The notes under the pieces: generated by a model | What the model was told of the DNA's origin: nothing | Seen by the model: only the letters and a program-made list of their open reading frames with translations | The model's database searches: none | Source of the DNA: JAHFJU01 sp964354865 | GTDB taxonomy: Bacteria > Patescibacteriota > Gracilibacteria > UBA1369 > UM-FILTER-53-11 | Direction of reading: 5' to 3' | DNA: 17,484 nt | Assembly (NCBI GenBank): GCA_964354865.1 | Contig: CAYHBN010000021.1 | Location: 1 to 17,484, forward strand | Made by a program: the position numbers and the translations under genes | Shown: piece by piece, positions 7,504 through 15,225 of the stretch | How positions within the stretch are numbered: the first letter of the stretch is position 1 | Layout: the number at the start of each line of letters is the position of its first letter

Positions 7504-7529
7504 GAAAAGTTTCATCGGTGACACTTTTC
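7504..7529. repeat. Dispersed palindromic repeat, copy B (intergenic)
   Basis: The 11-base arms GAAAAGTTTCA (7504-7514) and TGACACTTTTC (7519-7529) pair with a single mismatch around the loop TCGG. The central 22 bases (7506-7527) are identical to copy C, which lies about 1 kb to the right inside the HNH gene. Confidence 0.85.
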
Positions 7530-7728
7530 TGTCCCTCTACTGGCAGCAAATTAGTCATCAATTTCATATTTTGTCACCACTCGGCCACTTTACTTCTGCC
7601 TCAAATTATTTGTTTGTTTGATCAACGTTTTTTACTTCGACTTGACGCCTTTTTTATACGAAATGCGAAATCGTTTTAGGGCTTTAAATGTGGGTAAAAA
7701 GGGTGTGCTAATTCTTGCACGAAAAATG

Positions 7729-7737
7729 TGTTAAAAT
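7729..7737 (+). promoter_or_regulatory. Candidate extended -10 promoter for the HNH gene
   Basis: TGTTAAAAT is a TG-extended -10 with TAAAAT (7732-7737, five of six matches). No good -35 is visible. It lies about 150 nt before the ATG at 7888, so the leader would be long for this window, and a closer start site is possible. Confidence 0.3.
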
Positions 7738-7887
7738 CGCATATTTAAGCCAATATTCGTTTGCTATTTGTAGCTGTTTATTGAGAAAATTGGGACGTGA
7801 AATTCGTACGGATTATTTAACAATTAGTTATCAAAAAATCTGCGAAATAATTCAAAATTATTTTACTTCTATATCGCCAAAAATCTT

Positions 7888-8928
7888 ATGCAAACTCCTC
7901 AACAACTTCACTATGAATTTCTAAAATTCGGTCGCATTCGTCACTCACTAAAAAACAAGATGTTGGCAATTTTGCCCGATATTCATAAAAGTGGGATTTG
8001 GAAAAAATACGCAGGATCAATCGTTGAATATTGCGGAAAATACGGCGACATTGCAAGAACGACTGTCATCAAGCGCCTTCGACTTGAAGAAAACCTTGTC
8101 GACAAGCCGTTTTTGAGGGCAGCGATTGAACATGTCGGGGTTCACAAAGTAGCAATGGTCGCAAAAATTGCGACTGTCGAAACAGACAAGTCATATGCCG
8201 AAAAGGTTTTAGATATGAGCAAACTGGCGGTTCAGGGTATGTCAAAAGAAGTGCATGTTCAGAGAGAAAATAATAAAAAAAGCGACTCAAGAGCTGCTGG
8301 GCTATTCGATGCGGCCGAAAAAACATATGCTGTTGAGCAAAAGCCAAAATGTAACGCAGTACCAACACTCAAAAAAATCGAACTCGATGCAGATGCGAGT
8401 TTTCTCTTTATGAAATTGAAGGCAAAATTTGCGAAATACATGAGCGATGCGAAGTTTTTGAAATTAATTTTAGAAAAGGTTGATGATCAGACTGCAGTCA
8501 AAACGAAGTCGCCTGGAGCTAAAAAAAGTTTGGTTAAAAATAGTTGTGCTGATGGTGAAAGTTTCATCGGTGACACTTTGAAAAAAGGCATGAGTGTTGA
8601 GAACAAAAAACCAGTCACCCGCCACGTTCTCGCTCAACAAAAACGCGAAGAAATCACTAAAACAAATGGCCGCTGCATGTATCCGAACTGTAATAATCCG
8701 TACGATGTCATTCATCATACAGACCGTTTTAGCCAGTCAAAGAGCCATAAATCAATAGTACTCCTTTGTAAAATCCATCACGAGTTCGCGCATAATAATG
8801 TAATTGAAGGTGAAAAACTGGGAACGTGCGAATGGCGAATGTCAGTCCTCAAAAATCCTAGTTCAAAAATTTCGCAGGCCGATGTTTTGTACCGAATAAT
8901 GCGGCAGAAGGTTACGAACAGACTATGA
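7888..8928 (+). CDS. HNH endonuclease-domain protein
   Basis: The product has 346 residues. The C-terminal part carries an HNH fold signature: C263-x4-C268, I275-H276-H277, C294-x2-H297-H298 and H302, consistent with a zinc-structured beta-beta-alpha-metal nuclease centre. The residue that is normally the central Asn (as in NLVLLC) appears to be Ser289 in KSIVLLC. The first 200 residues are mostly helical and basic (for example LRLEENLVDKPFLRAAIEHV) and resemble the helical part of the HNH proteins common in Bdellovibrio-like and CPR genomes. Residues 200-250 are a linker, and palindrome copy C lies there, encoding SFIGDT. The gene is alone on its strand between two surface-protein clusters. 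It may be a selfish or mobile nuclease, a defence protein or a DNA-processing enzyme; context does not decide. The start is the first ATG with good protein-like sequence; no Shine-Dalgarno is seen. Confidence 0.8.
   Translation: MQTPQQLHYEFLKFGRIRHSLKNKMLAILPDIHKSGIWKKYAGSIVEYCGKYGDIARTTVIKRLRLEENLVDKPFLRAAIEHVGVHKVAMVAKIATVETDKSYAEKVLDMSKLAVQGMSKEVHVQRENNKKSDSRAAGLFDAAEKTYAVEQKPKCNAVPTLKKIELDADASFLFMKLKAKFAKYMSDAKFLKLILEKVDDQTAVKTKSPGAKKSLVKNSCADGESFIGDTLKKGMSVENKKPVTRHVLAQQKREEITKTNGRCMYPNCNNPYDVIHHTDRFSQSKSHKSIVLLCKIHHEFAHNNVIEGEKLGTCEWRMSVLKNPSSKISQADVLYRIMRQKVTNRL
8558..8579. repeat. Dispersed palindromic repeat, copy C (inside the HNH gene)
   Basis: Arms AAAGTTTCA (8558-8566) and TGACACTTT (8571-8579) pair with one mismatch around the loop TCGG. 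All 22 bases match the centre of copy B. It falls in the linker between the helical part and the HNH domain and keeps the frame open. Confidence 0.85.
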
Positions 8929-9030
8929 AAAAAGTGTCTTTACGAAAAAATACTTCTGTCGGCGCACTCTATTAGCCAAATGGCAGGATAAAACCGTGAA
9001 TGATTTTTTAGCTAACGATCATCTACTTTG

Positions 9031-12000
9031 TTACTTACTATGCTGCCCCGCATCATCTCGCACCACCCCTCTTGCAGCAAAACGCCGAACTCCGAAGAAA
9101 CTGAGTGCCGCAAGAGCAACACCAAGTGCGCCATAGAGCAATGTCATTGGCGAAATATCTAGGTTTGTGAGCGAGCCACTGAGTGTATTTCCACCCTGAT
9201 TACAGCGCGCCGCGGTCAGGTCGGTTGCTGGATTATTTGTTTTATCAAAAACTACCTTCACACTATCTTTATCGATAATCGTACTTGCGGCGCCCGCTGC
9301 CGATTGTGTGAACATTGTAACCTCGGTCTCGAATTGACCGGAGCCGCGAGGGCTTGTTTGTTGGTCAAATCGCTGAAAACTTAATACTGCACAATTATTT
9401 TTGCGCGTTCCATTTAACATACACTCGTTATTAATTCCTACATCTTGATAATCGTCTGCACGGCTTCCATTCCCATTTGCATCGTGATACAAATTTTTGT
9501 CGAGTTTAAAGAGTGGCACATCGTTCGCGCGTGAATCGCCCCAAAAGAACGAGACATCTGCGGCGCAGGCATTCGCCGGAATATGAATGACTTTTTTGTC
9601 GGTCTCAAAAGTTGAAAATCGATTGTCGTAATATGCCTTTAAATCTGCTTGCGCCCTTTGATCTCGTGGGCGAGCAACACCTGCATCTGTTCCACCGGTG
9701 GCACCTCCACGCACATCGATAAACTGAACAATTTCGGCATCTGAGTCGTAGTTATCGGTTACGGTCATTTTTACTTGGTATCGACCCGTGGTAGGAAAAT
9801 CAAAGACAGGGAACTGGTCTGTTGAATCAATATCATCGGTTTTATCTCCATTACAATACGCAGGTTTGCTGTCATTTGAACAACCAAATTCCTGCGACAA
9901 ATCAAAGTCCCATTTCCACTCTTTTAACTGTGCCTGATTTTGTTGGTCAGGTGTCGATGCATCGAAAAACTTCATTCGTAGCTGAATATTCGGATCAGCT
10001 TCATAGCGGAAATTCGCACGCGGCGCATTTGAAGGAGTAACGACAAACACCGGAATCTCGCGAGAGTATCCAGACGCATTTTTATCGTCGATCACTTTTA
10101 ACTTAACTTTATATCCCGCTGGCGGGCTCTTTTTATTGTAGGTATGGGTAATAGTAGGGGACTCGGTTGGATTATTATTTTGGAATCCATCGCCCTCAAT
10201 ATCCCAAATATAACTCTTAATTTGACCATCTTCGTCGAGCGCACTCGAGGTAAAGGTTACCTCTTCGCCTACACGGACGGTGGTGCCTGGCTGCACTTCG
10301 AACGATGCCGTCGGCGTTTTGTTTGGGCCATTTTTTACGAGCAGTCGTGGTCGTCGGTTTTCATCGATCAAGTCACTACACTCGGCAACTGTATTGTCAC
10401 TATCGGTGAGCGCCACACAGAATATAAATTCATTTTCTTTGCCAGCATCGCCGTAGGTTTCAACGGTCAGCTCAGCTTGATTAGATGACGTGTCGAGTAC
10501 ACTGAATCGTTCATCTGGATTATTTGGATGATAGTACCAGAATTGATAATTGGTAACGCGTCCGTCGACATCTTGCGAACCCTCGGCACGTACCATTACG
10601 CTAACCGGTGTCTCATTGCCTGAAGATTTTTTCTCAAGGGTGAGCGCGGTGAGTGTCGGTTTGCTCGAAATAACACGAAGAGGGAACTGCTGAGTATTTT
10701 TCTTTGATTCGTTGCCTTTTTCGCTGACAGTTAATTTTATAAATGTAGTAGCGTCGTCAGCCGTTAAATCTTTATAGGTATGAGTCACTGTTTCTTTTGT
10801 TGAGTTTTCACCATCTCCAAAATCCCATGAATAATTTAATTTTTGAGGATTTTGAACGCCTTGTGACGTGATTGATTGTCGAGCGTCAAAGTTGAGACGA
10901 ACGCCGCGGTTTACCTCAAACACCGTTGGGTGTTGCGCGTCGGTGTCGTCTGGGAGTACTACTTCGCTGTCATTTTCAAAGACACGAATTACGGCGCGAG
11001 GTTCGTTGCCTGGAGCGATAATAATTCGTTTGGTAATGGTGTTTTCGCCGTTGGTCGTTGATTTCGCGTGCAAGGTGACGAGGTATTCTTTTGCCTTGTC
11101 GTACACATGTGCTTCACTGAATGTTACCGATTTTGGATCCGTGATCGTGAGGTCTTTTGTTTCACCATCACCGAAATCAATATCTGCGATATCAGCATTC
11201 AAAATCGTTCCCGTGAAGGTGATCGTTGCGCGATTGTCTTGTAATTGCGCTACCGATTTCATGGTATCGGACCACGTAATGCCGATCGTCGATTTTACTT
11301 CGAAGAATTTTTCGACGGTAGATATTTGTCTAAGTTTATCTGTGTACTGATCATTTACTCGAAGTACCATCTTGTATTTGCCCACGCGTGCAAATTTTAC
11401 GCGGAGTTGCTTAACAGTCGCACCTTCCATAGAAAGTTGACCTGCGGCTTGGGTCGCTGTCGTTGGCAGAAGTTGATATGTCGATTCACCCGCGGAGAGT
11501 TCATCGCCCACAGTGTTATATATTTTCCAGGAATAGCTCAGTGTGTCATCTACATCTGGATCGAAGCTTCCTGCTGAGTCAAAGTCTATAATAGACGGGT
11601 CACTTGGCACCGGGCAGTTGTCAGGACAAGCACTCATATTAATGACACCGCGAGGTCTCTGTGATTTTACTTGAATTGATACGCTTGATGTTTCAGTGGT
11701 ATCACTATCATTTACACTCAGTTCTATTTTATAGAGTCCTGGTTTTTTAAATTTTGCTTGAAGTCGTGGAGAATTTTCTTGGCTAATTACATCAACACAC
11801 CCTGTGTTCGAAGTAATATCGCCACTCGCACATTCATCGCCGCTCTCTCCCGTAGGGTCACTCTCAGCGTTGATCTTCCATGTATAGAGTGTGATTGGTC
11901 CTTTATCGCTGTGTGAGGTTGAACCATCGAACTCAATAAGTTCGTCTTTCGATGCAACGGTAGAATTTGAGATAATGCGAGATGCGATTGAACTTACGAA

Positions 12001-14037
12001 TACGGTAATAATCACTCGGTCTTTTCTGCCTGCTTTATCGGTTACTTCAAGCGTTAATGGGTATCGTCCTTTTTTATATTTATGGAGTGTTGGTTCCGCA
12101 CCACGAGCATCTGGCGAGCCATCACCATATTTCCACGAGAAATCTTGAAGGGCATTCCCATATGAATCCTTCGATTCTGAAGCATTAAATTGCACGCCGC
12201 GAGTCCCTTCATCGGTTGTAATATGATATTCCGATTCGCTGATTGGGCCGTTGTTCGGAGGATTTTTTAGCTCAAATCTCGGATCGATGTTTGGATTTTT
12301 CGCAGTATCTCCCCTGTCATCTCGACGTAGCACTTTTGTTATAGAATCGCTCGTTGCCGTTAATTTAATTTTTGCCAAACTTGGTTTAACCGTGACTGCA
12401 AATGTTGCGAGGCCATCAGAGACTTGAGTTGGATTTGCGCCGGTCACTTTAAGGCGAACAATATAGGTGCCGGGTTGTGTATAGGTACACGATATTACGG
12501 CAGCCTTAGTATTTGGCGCGCAGATGACTGCGGGATTTGAATTATCAAAATCACCATCGCCATCGGTATCCCATTCATAATTAGCATCTGGAATAGTTGC
12601 TCCAAGTGGATCACGAGAACTCAGACCATTCAACTCTACGATCAACGGAGCATTTCCGGTCGCAACGTTTGTTTTAATTACGGCTGATACGAATTTTATA
12701 TTTTTTACGACAAGTTGAAGTCTACTGAGAGACTGCATTGTTTCAACGAATAATTTTGTGTTCTCTGGGCTATTAGCAGTATCAACTGTTATTGCAGAGA
12801 GGGCTATAATTTTTTCAAATGTTTTTTTAAAGAGTCCTCCGACAGTAATATTTGGATCAATACCTGCAAATGCTTTTTGAATCTCTTGCGGATCAACTTG
12901 GCTCATAAACTTAGGATCTGTTGCTGGTGCATCGTTTGCTGAAGAACCAATGATTCTCCATACAACGTTTAATCTTCCTGTACGAGTAGTATCAGTAGCC
13001 GCTGGTTGAGTATCATTAGTAGAATCAAGTGGGCCTATTAAATTTATAAGCGCATTTTTAAAGTCATTTTCAGGATGACTCGCAATCTCAGTTTCAACTT
13101 TTGTTTTAATCGCCGCTACGGTTAGCTTTTCACCGTTGACTTCACCGGCAATTGCTTTATCAAAACCGTCATCACTCATCGCTGAATATTTTGCAAAATA
13201 TTCGTTAAGAAGTTTCTGAGTTGCAATATGTGTTTCGCTATAGGTATCGGTATTGTTTTTTATCTCTCCAATCCAATTACTAATTTGTCCCATTATTGTT
13301 CTATAGGCAGATCGTTTTTTGTCCTTATCTAATTCGGTAGCTGGTTCTTCAATGTATCCTATTTTTGTTGTTATACCTTTAATATTTATCAGTGTCTTAT
13401 ACGCATTTTCTACTGCAGCCATTGCCGCTTGAATTTCGGCAGCACCTAAATTATATACAGATCCTTGGCCGGTGCCGATCGCTCCATTCCCACCTGCCCC
13501 ATGTAACGCAACGTTACTATCGGGTGCGGCAGTTCGGTCACTCTCTCCCGTCGCTGCAAATTTAATTAATGTGTTGACGATTGCATACGAACTGGCGATT
13601 AAAATAATACCGATCACGGCATACTTAATCGCATTCTTTGCTTTTCCCGTATTGTCTTCGTTGCCTGCGGCAGTGACATATAAAATACCTGCATACACAA
13701 TGACTATAACTGCAACAAGGCCCAAAAAGCCGAGCACAAAGTTCACGGCATTAATAATGAATTTTCGTGCGCTATCAGTTTGTTTGAGTGTTTGATCGAG
13801 TCCTTCGCCACTTGGTGCAGAGAGGCCTCCTTTAAAGTCACTGAATGAAACAACTTCATTTGGATCGTCACCAGAGTTTGCCCAATCTTTAAAATCATCC
13901 CAATCATTATATGCAGCCCCATGTGCCGTTTCAACAACCATTACTGGTATCGAAAATCCCACCACAAAAAGAGTGACGAAGAGTGTTGCAATGATTCGTG
14001 CGACAAATCCTATTTTTTTATTTTTGTTTTTTTCCAT
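9031..14037 (-). CDS. Giant VirB2-like pilin/PKD fusion surface protein
   Basis: The product has 1668 residues. A signal peptide or anchor (about 10-39, ending TAHGAA) is followed by a VirB2-like two-helix module: helix at 95-123, short loop TAAGNEDNTGKAKN, helix at 137-162. Residues 190-445 look helical. About nine PKD-like domains follow (roughly 448-552, 590-681, 690-792, 797-915, 917-1007, 1012-1122, 1126-1235, 1241-1334, 1339-1443). A distinct Cys-containing domain (about 1465-1615) includes D1519-A-N-G-N-G-S, like a calcium loop. The end is a membrane helix (about 1630-1650) and a basic tail. DTDGDGDFDN (490-499) in the first PKD is another calcium-type loop. The pilin module is typical of Patescibacteria; fusion to a long PKD stalk suggests a membrane-rooted, surface-exposed fibre or adhesin. 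It follows two triple-pilin genes and has a -10 box of its own. Confidence 0.88.
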   Translation of the reverse strand: MEKNKNKKIGFVARIIATLFVTLFVVGFSIPVMVVETAHGAAYNDWDDFKDWANSGDDPNEVVSFSDFKGGLSAPSGEGLDQTLKQTDSARKFIINAVNFVLGFLGLVAVIVIVYAGILYVTAAGNEDNTGKAKNAIKYAVIGIILIASSYAIVNTLIKFAATGESDRTAAPDSNVALHGAGGNGAIGTGQGSVYNLGAAEIQAAMAAVENAYKTLINIKGITTKIGYIEEPATELDKDKKRSAYRTIMGQISNWIGEIKNNTDTYSETHIATQKLLNEYFAKYSAMSDDGFDKAIAGEVNGEKLTVAAIKTKVETEIASHPENDFKNALINLIGPLDSTNDTQPAATDTTRTGRLNVVWRIIGSSANDAPATDPKFMSQVDPQEIQKAFAGIDPNITVGGLFKKTFEKIIALSAITVDTANSPENTKLFVETMQSLSRLQLVVKNIKFVSAVIKTNVATGNAPLIVELNGLSSRDPLGATIPDANYEWDTDGDGDFDNSNPAVICAPNTKAAVISCTYTQPGTYIVRLKVTGANPTQVSDGLATFAVTVKPSLAKIKLTATSDSITKVLRRDDRGDTAKNPNIDPRFELKNPPNNGPISESEYHITTDEGTRGVQFNASESKDSYGNALQDFSWKYGDGSPDARGAEPTLHKYKKGRYPLTLEVTDKAGRKDRVIITVFVSSIASRIISNSTVASKDELIEFDGSTSHSDKGPITLYTWKINAESDPTGESGDECASGDITSNTGCVDVISQENSPRLQAKFKKPGLYKIELSVNDSDTTETSSVSIQVKSQRPRGVINMSACPDNCPVPSDPSIIDFDSAGSFDPDVDDTLSYSWKIYNTVGDELSAGESTYQLLPTTATQAAGQLSMEGATVKQLRVKFARVGKYKMVLRVNDQYTDKLRQISTVEKFFEVKSTIGITWSDTMKSVAQLQDNRATITFTGTILNADIADIDFGDGETKDLTITDPKSVTFSEAHVYDKAKEYLVTLHAKSTTNGENTITKRIIIAPGNEPRAVIRVFENDSEVVLPDDTDAQHPTVFEVNRGVRLNFDARQSITSQGVQNPQKLNYSWDFGDGENSTKETVTHTYKDLTADDATTFIKLTVSEKGNESKKNTQQFPLRVISSKPTLTALTLEKKSSGNETPVSVMVRAEGSQDVDGRVTNYQFWYYHPNNPDERFSVLDTSSNQAELTVETYGDAGKENEFIFCVALTDSDNTVAECSDLIDENRRPRLLVKNGPNKTPTASFEVQPGTTVRVGEEVTFTSSALDEDGQIKSYIWDIEGDGFQNNNPTESPTITHTYNKKSPPAGYKVKLKVIDDKNASGYSREIPVFVVTPSNAPRANFRYEADPNIQLRMKFFDASTPDQQNQAQLKEWKWDFDLSQEFGCSNDSKPAYCNGDKTDDIDSTDQFPVFDFPTTGRYQVKMTVTDNYDSDAEIVQFIDVRGGATGGTDAGVARPRDQRAQADLKAYYDNRFSTFETDKKVIHIPANACAADVSFFWGDSRANDVPLFKLDKNLYHDANGNGSRADDYQDVGINNECMLNGTRKNNCAVLSFQRFDQQTSPRGSGQFETEVTMFTQSAAGAASTIIDKDSVKVVFDKTNNPATDLTAARCNQGGNTLSGSLTNLDISPMTLLYGALGVALAALSFFGVRRFAARGVVRDDAGQHSK

Positions 14038-14051
14038 AAAACAATCTGTTC

Positions 14052-14057
14052 ATTATA
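14052..14057 (-). promoter_or_regulatory. -10 box giving a very short leader for the giant PKD gene
   Basis: A perfect TATAAT lies 14 nt before the ATG at 14037, between it and the stop codon of the upstream gene (14090). Transcription starting about 7 nt past the box would leave a leader of about 8 nt. The bases just before the start, ATTGTTTT, nearly match those before the gene at 16182 (ATTGTTCT). No convincing -35 is visible, so confidence is moderate. Confidence 0.5.
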
Positions 14058-14089
14058 CCTCTTTTAGCACCTTTTAGAAAGCGAGAACC

Positions 14090-15193
14090 TCAAGGCTGCG
14101 AAATTCTCACGATTCCCAGCGGTACTCGAAGGTTATCTTCTTTGCCCGGCTGAAACGAGGTTACGGTATTTACAATCGCAAATGCGGCGGCGGCAATAAT
14201 TATGCCAATGAGCGCACTTTTGATAACATTTTTTGCCTTTCCTACCTTATCATCATCACCAAATGACGCTGCGTATAGGTACCCTCCGTAAAAGAGCATA
14301 ATAAAGGCGGCGACACCGATAAATGATGAAATATAGTTAGTGAAGGTAACGACAAGGTGTTGTGCGGCTTCATAATTGATTCCTTTTTCGCCATATTCGG
14401 GAAAAACCACTTTTTTAACGACAAACTCACCGACACCGGCAACGATTAAACCAACAACTGAAAAGATTATTCGTTTTTTTGCCGTGCCTACAGTGTCTTC
14501 GTTACCAGCGGCGGTTACCATTCTAAAGCCCGCGAGCGCGATAGAAAAAACCGAGAGCGTGGCAAGGAGCGAGAGAATAAAATCGTATAATCCTTTTACA
14601 AGCGTGTTGCCCTCGGCCGCACAGTCTTTTACATTTGAGACCGAGCCGTAACATTCGCCAAATTCTCCAAAGAATACTTTTTTAACAAGTTCGTCGGCGA
14701 TAATAATGATCACAAATCCATAAATCATGAGTTTGAGCGTCATCTTCGCTTTTGGCTCAATGTCGTCGATTTTTCGTCCTGCAGTGACCAGCTTTAGCCC
14801 TTGAATAACAGCAATAACCATCGCCACTGTACCGAGCAAATATTTCATAAAATCAATAACCACAAACACAATCGAGGTGAGTGTGTCAGCGCCCGAGTCG
14901 GTCGATGAAAGTTCGTGAAATCTGCCATCGAAGTTATTGAGGCCCGTTGCATTTTGATTCAAAACTTTTCGTAATTTTTCTTGTGGAACTTCGTAGGATT
15001 TTTCGCCCGGCATGTTTGGTTCGGCACATGGGTCAACGTTATTCCCGGGGCTCAATCCACATTTTACATTAGGATCGTTTGGTTTTGAGTCTTCTACATC
15101 CCAACCCAACGCATACACCGGCGTCGCGCTCAAAAGCAGTGATATTGCTATCACACTTATCGCAAGCCCTCTTTGTATACTTTTTTTGTTCAT
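14090..15193 (-). CDS. Triple VirB2-like pilin-module membrane protein
   Basis: The product has 367 residues. A signal peptide (1-28, ending PVYA) precedes an exported segment with two cysteines (C45, C56). Three consecutive copies of the VirB2-like two-helix unit follow, at about 106-175, 198-267 and 280-347. Each consists of an apolar helix, a short turn with acidic then basic residues (TAGRKIDD, TAAGNEDTVG, SFGDDDKVGK), and a second apolar helix. The second turn, TAAGNEDTVGTAKK, is almost the same as that in the giant PKD protein. C181 and C191 lie between modules 1 and 2. The mature protein should span the membrane six times. VirB2/TrbC pilins normally have one such pair; three in tandem suggest a membrane scaffold or a fused pilin oligomer. 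It starts 32 nt after the 318-residue gene, so the two are probably co-transcribed. Confidence 0.85.
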   Translation of the reverse strand: MNKKSIQRGLAISVIAISLLLSATPVYALGWDVEDSKPNDPNVKCGLSPGNNVDPCAEPNMPGEKSYEVPQEKLRKVLNQNATGLNNFDGRFHELSSTDSGADTLTSIVFVVIDFMKYLLGTVAMVIAVIQGLKLVTAGRKIDDIEPKAKMTLKLMIYGFVIIIIADELVKKVFFGEFGECYGSVSNVKDCAAEGNTLVKGLYDFILSLLATLSVFSIALAGFRMVTAAGNEDTVGTAKKRIIFSVVGLIVAGVGEFVVKKVVFPEYGEKGINYEAAQHLVVTFTNYISSFIGVAAFIMLFYGGYLYAASFGDDDKVGKAKNVIKSALIGIIIAAAAFAIVNTVTSFQPGKEDNLRVPLGIVRISQP

Positions 15194-15225
15194 CTGATGT
15201 GTTTAGTTTTGTTTTTTTTGGGATT

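Larger units (their letters stand above)
7365..7887. other. 523-bp divergent intergenic region
   Basis: It separates the minus-strand PKD operon from the plus-strand HNH gene. It holds the PKD promoter (7387-7395), palindrome copy B (7504-7529) and a candidate promoter for the HNH gene (7729-7737). The rest is AT-rich. Short frames at 7382-7621 and 7715-7924 lack protein-like features and I do not treat them as genes. I see no tRNA or other recognisable RNA. Confidence 0.6.

Noticed and set aside
7382..7924. Two open frames in the divergent region (7382-7621 and 7715-7924, plus strand)
   Set aside because: They overlap promoters and the repeat, lack protein-like composition and have no good start context; the second overlaps the start of the HNH gene in another frame.
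8929..9030. Bidirectional terminator between the convergent HNH and giant PKD genes
   Set aside because: Only weak pairing (TTAGC/GCTAA with a long loop, and GCCA/TGGC); no clear stem with a U-tract on either strand.
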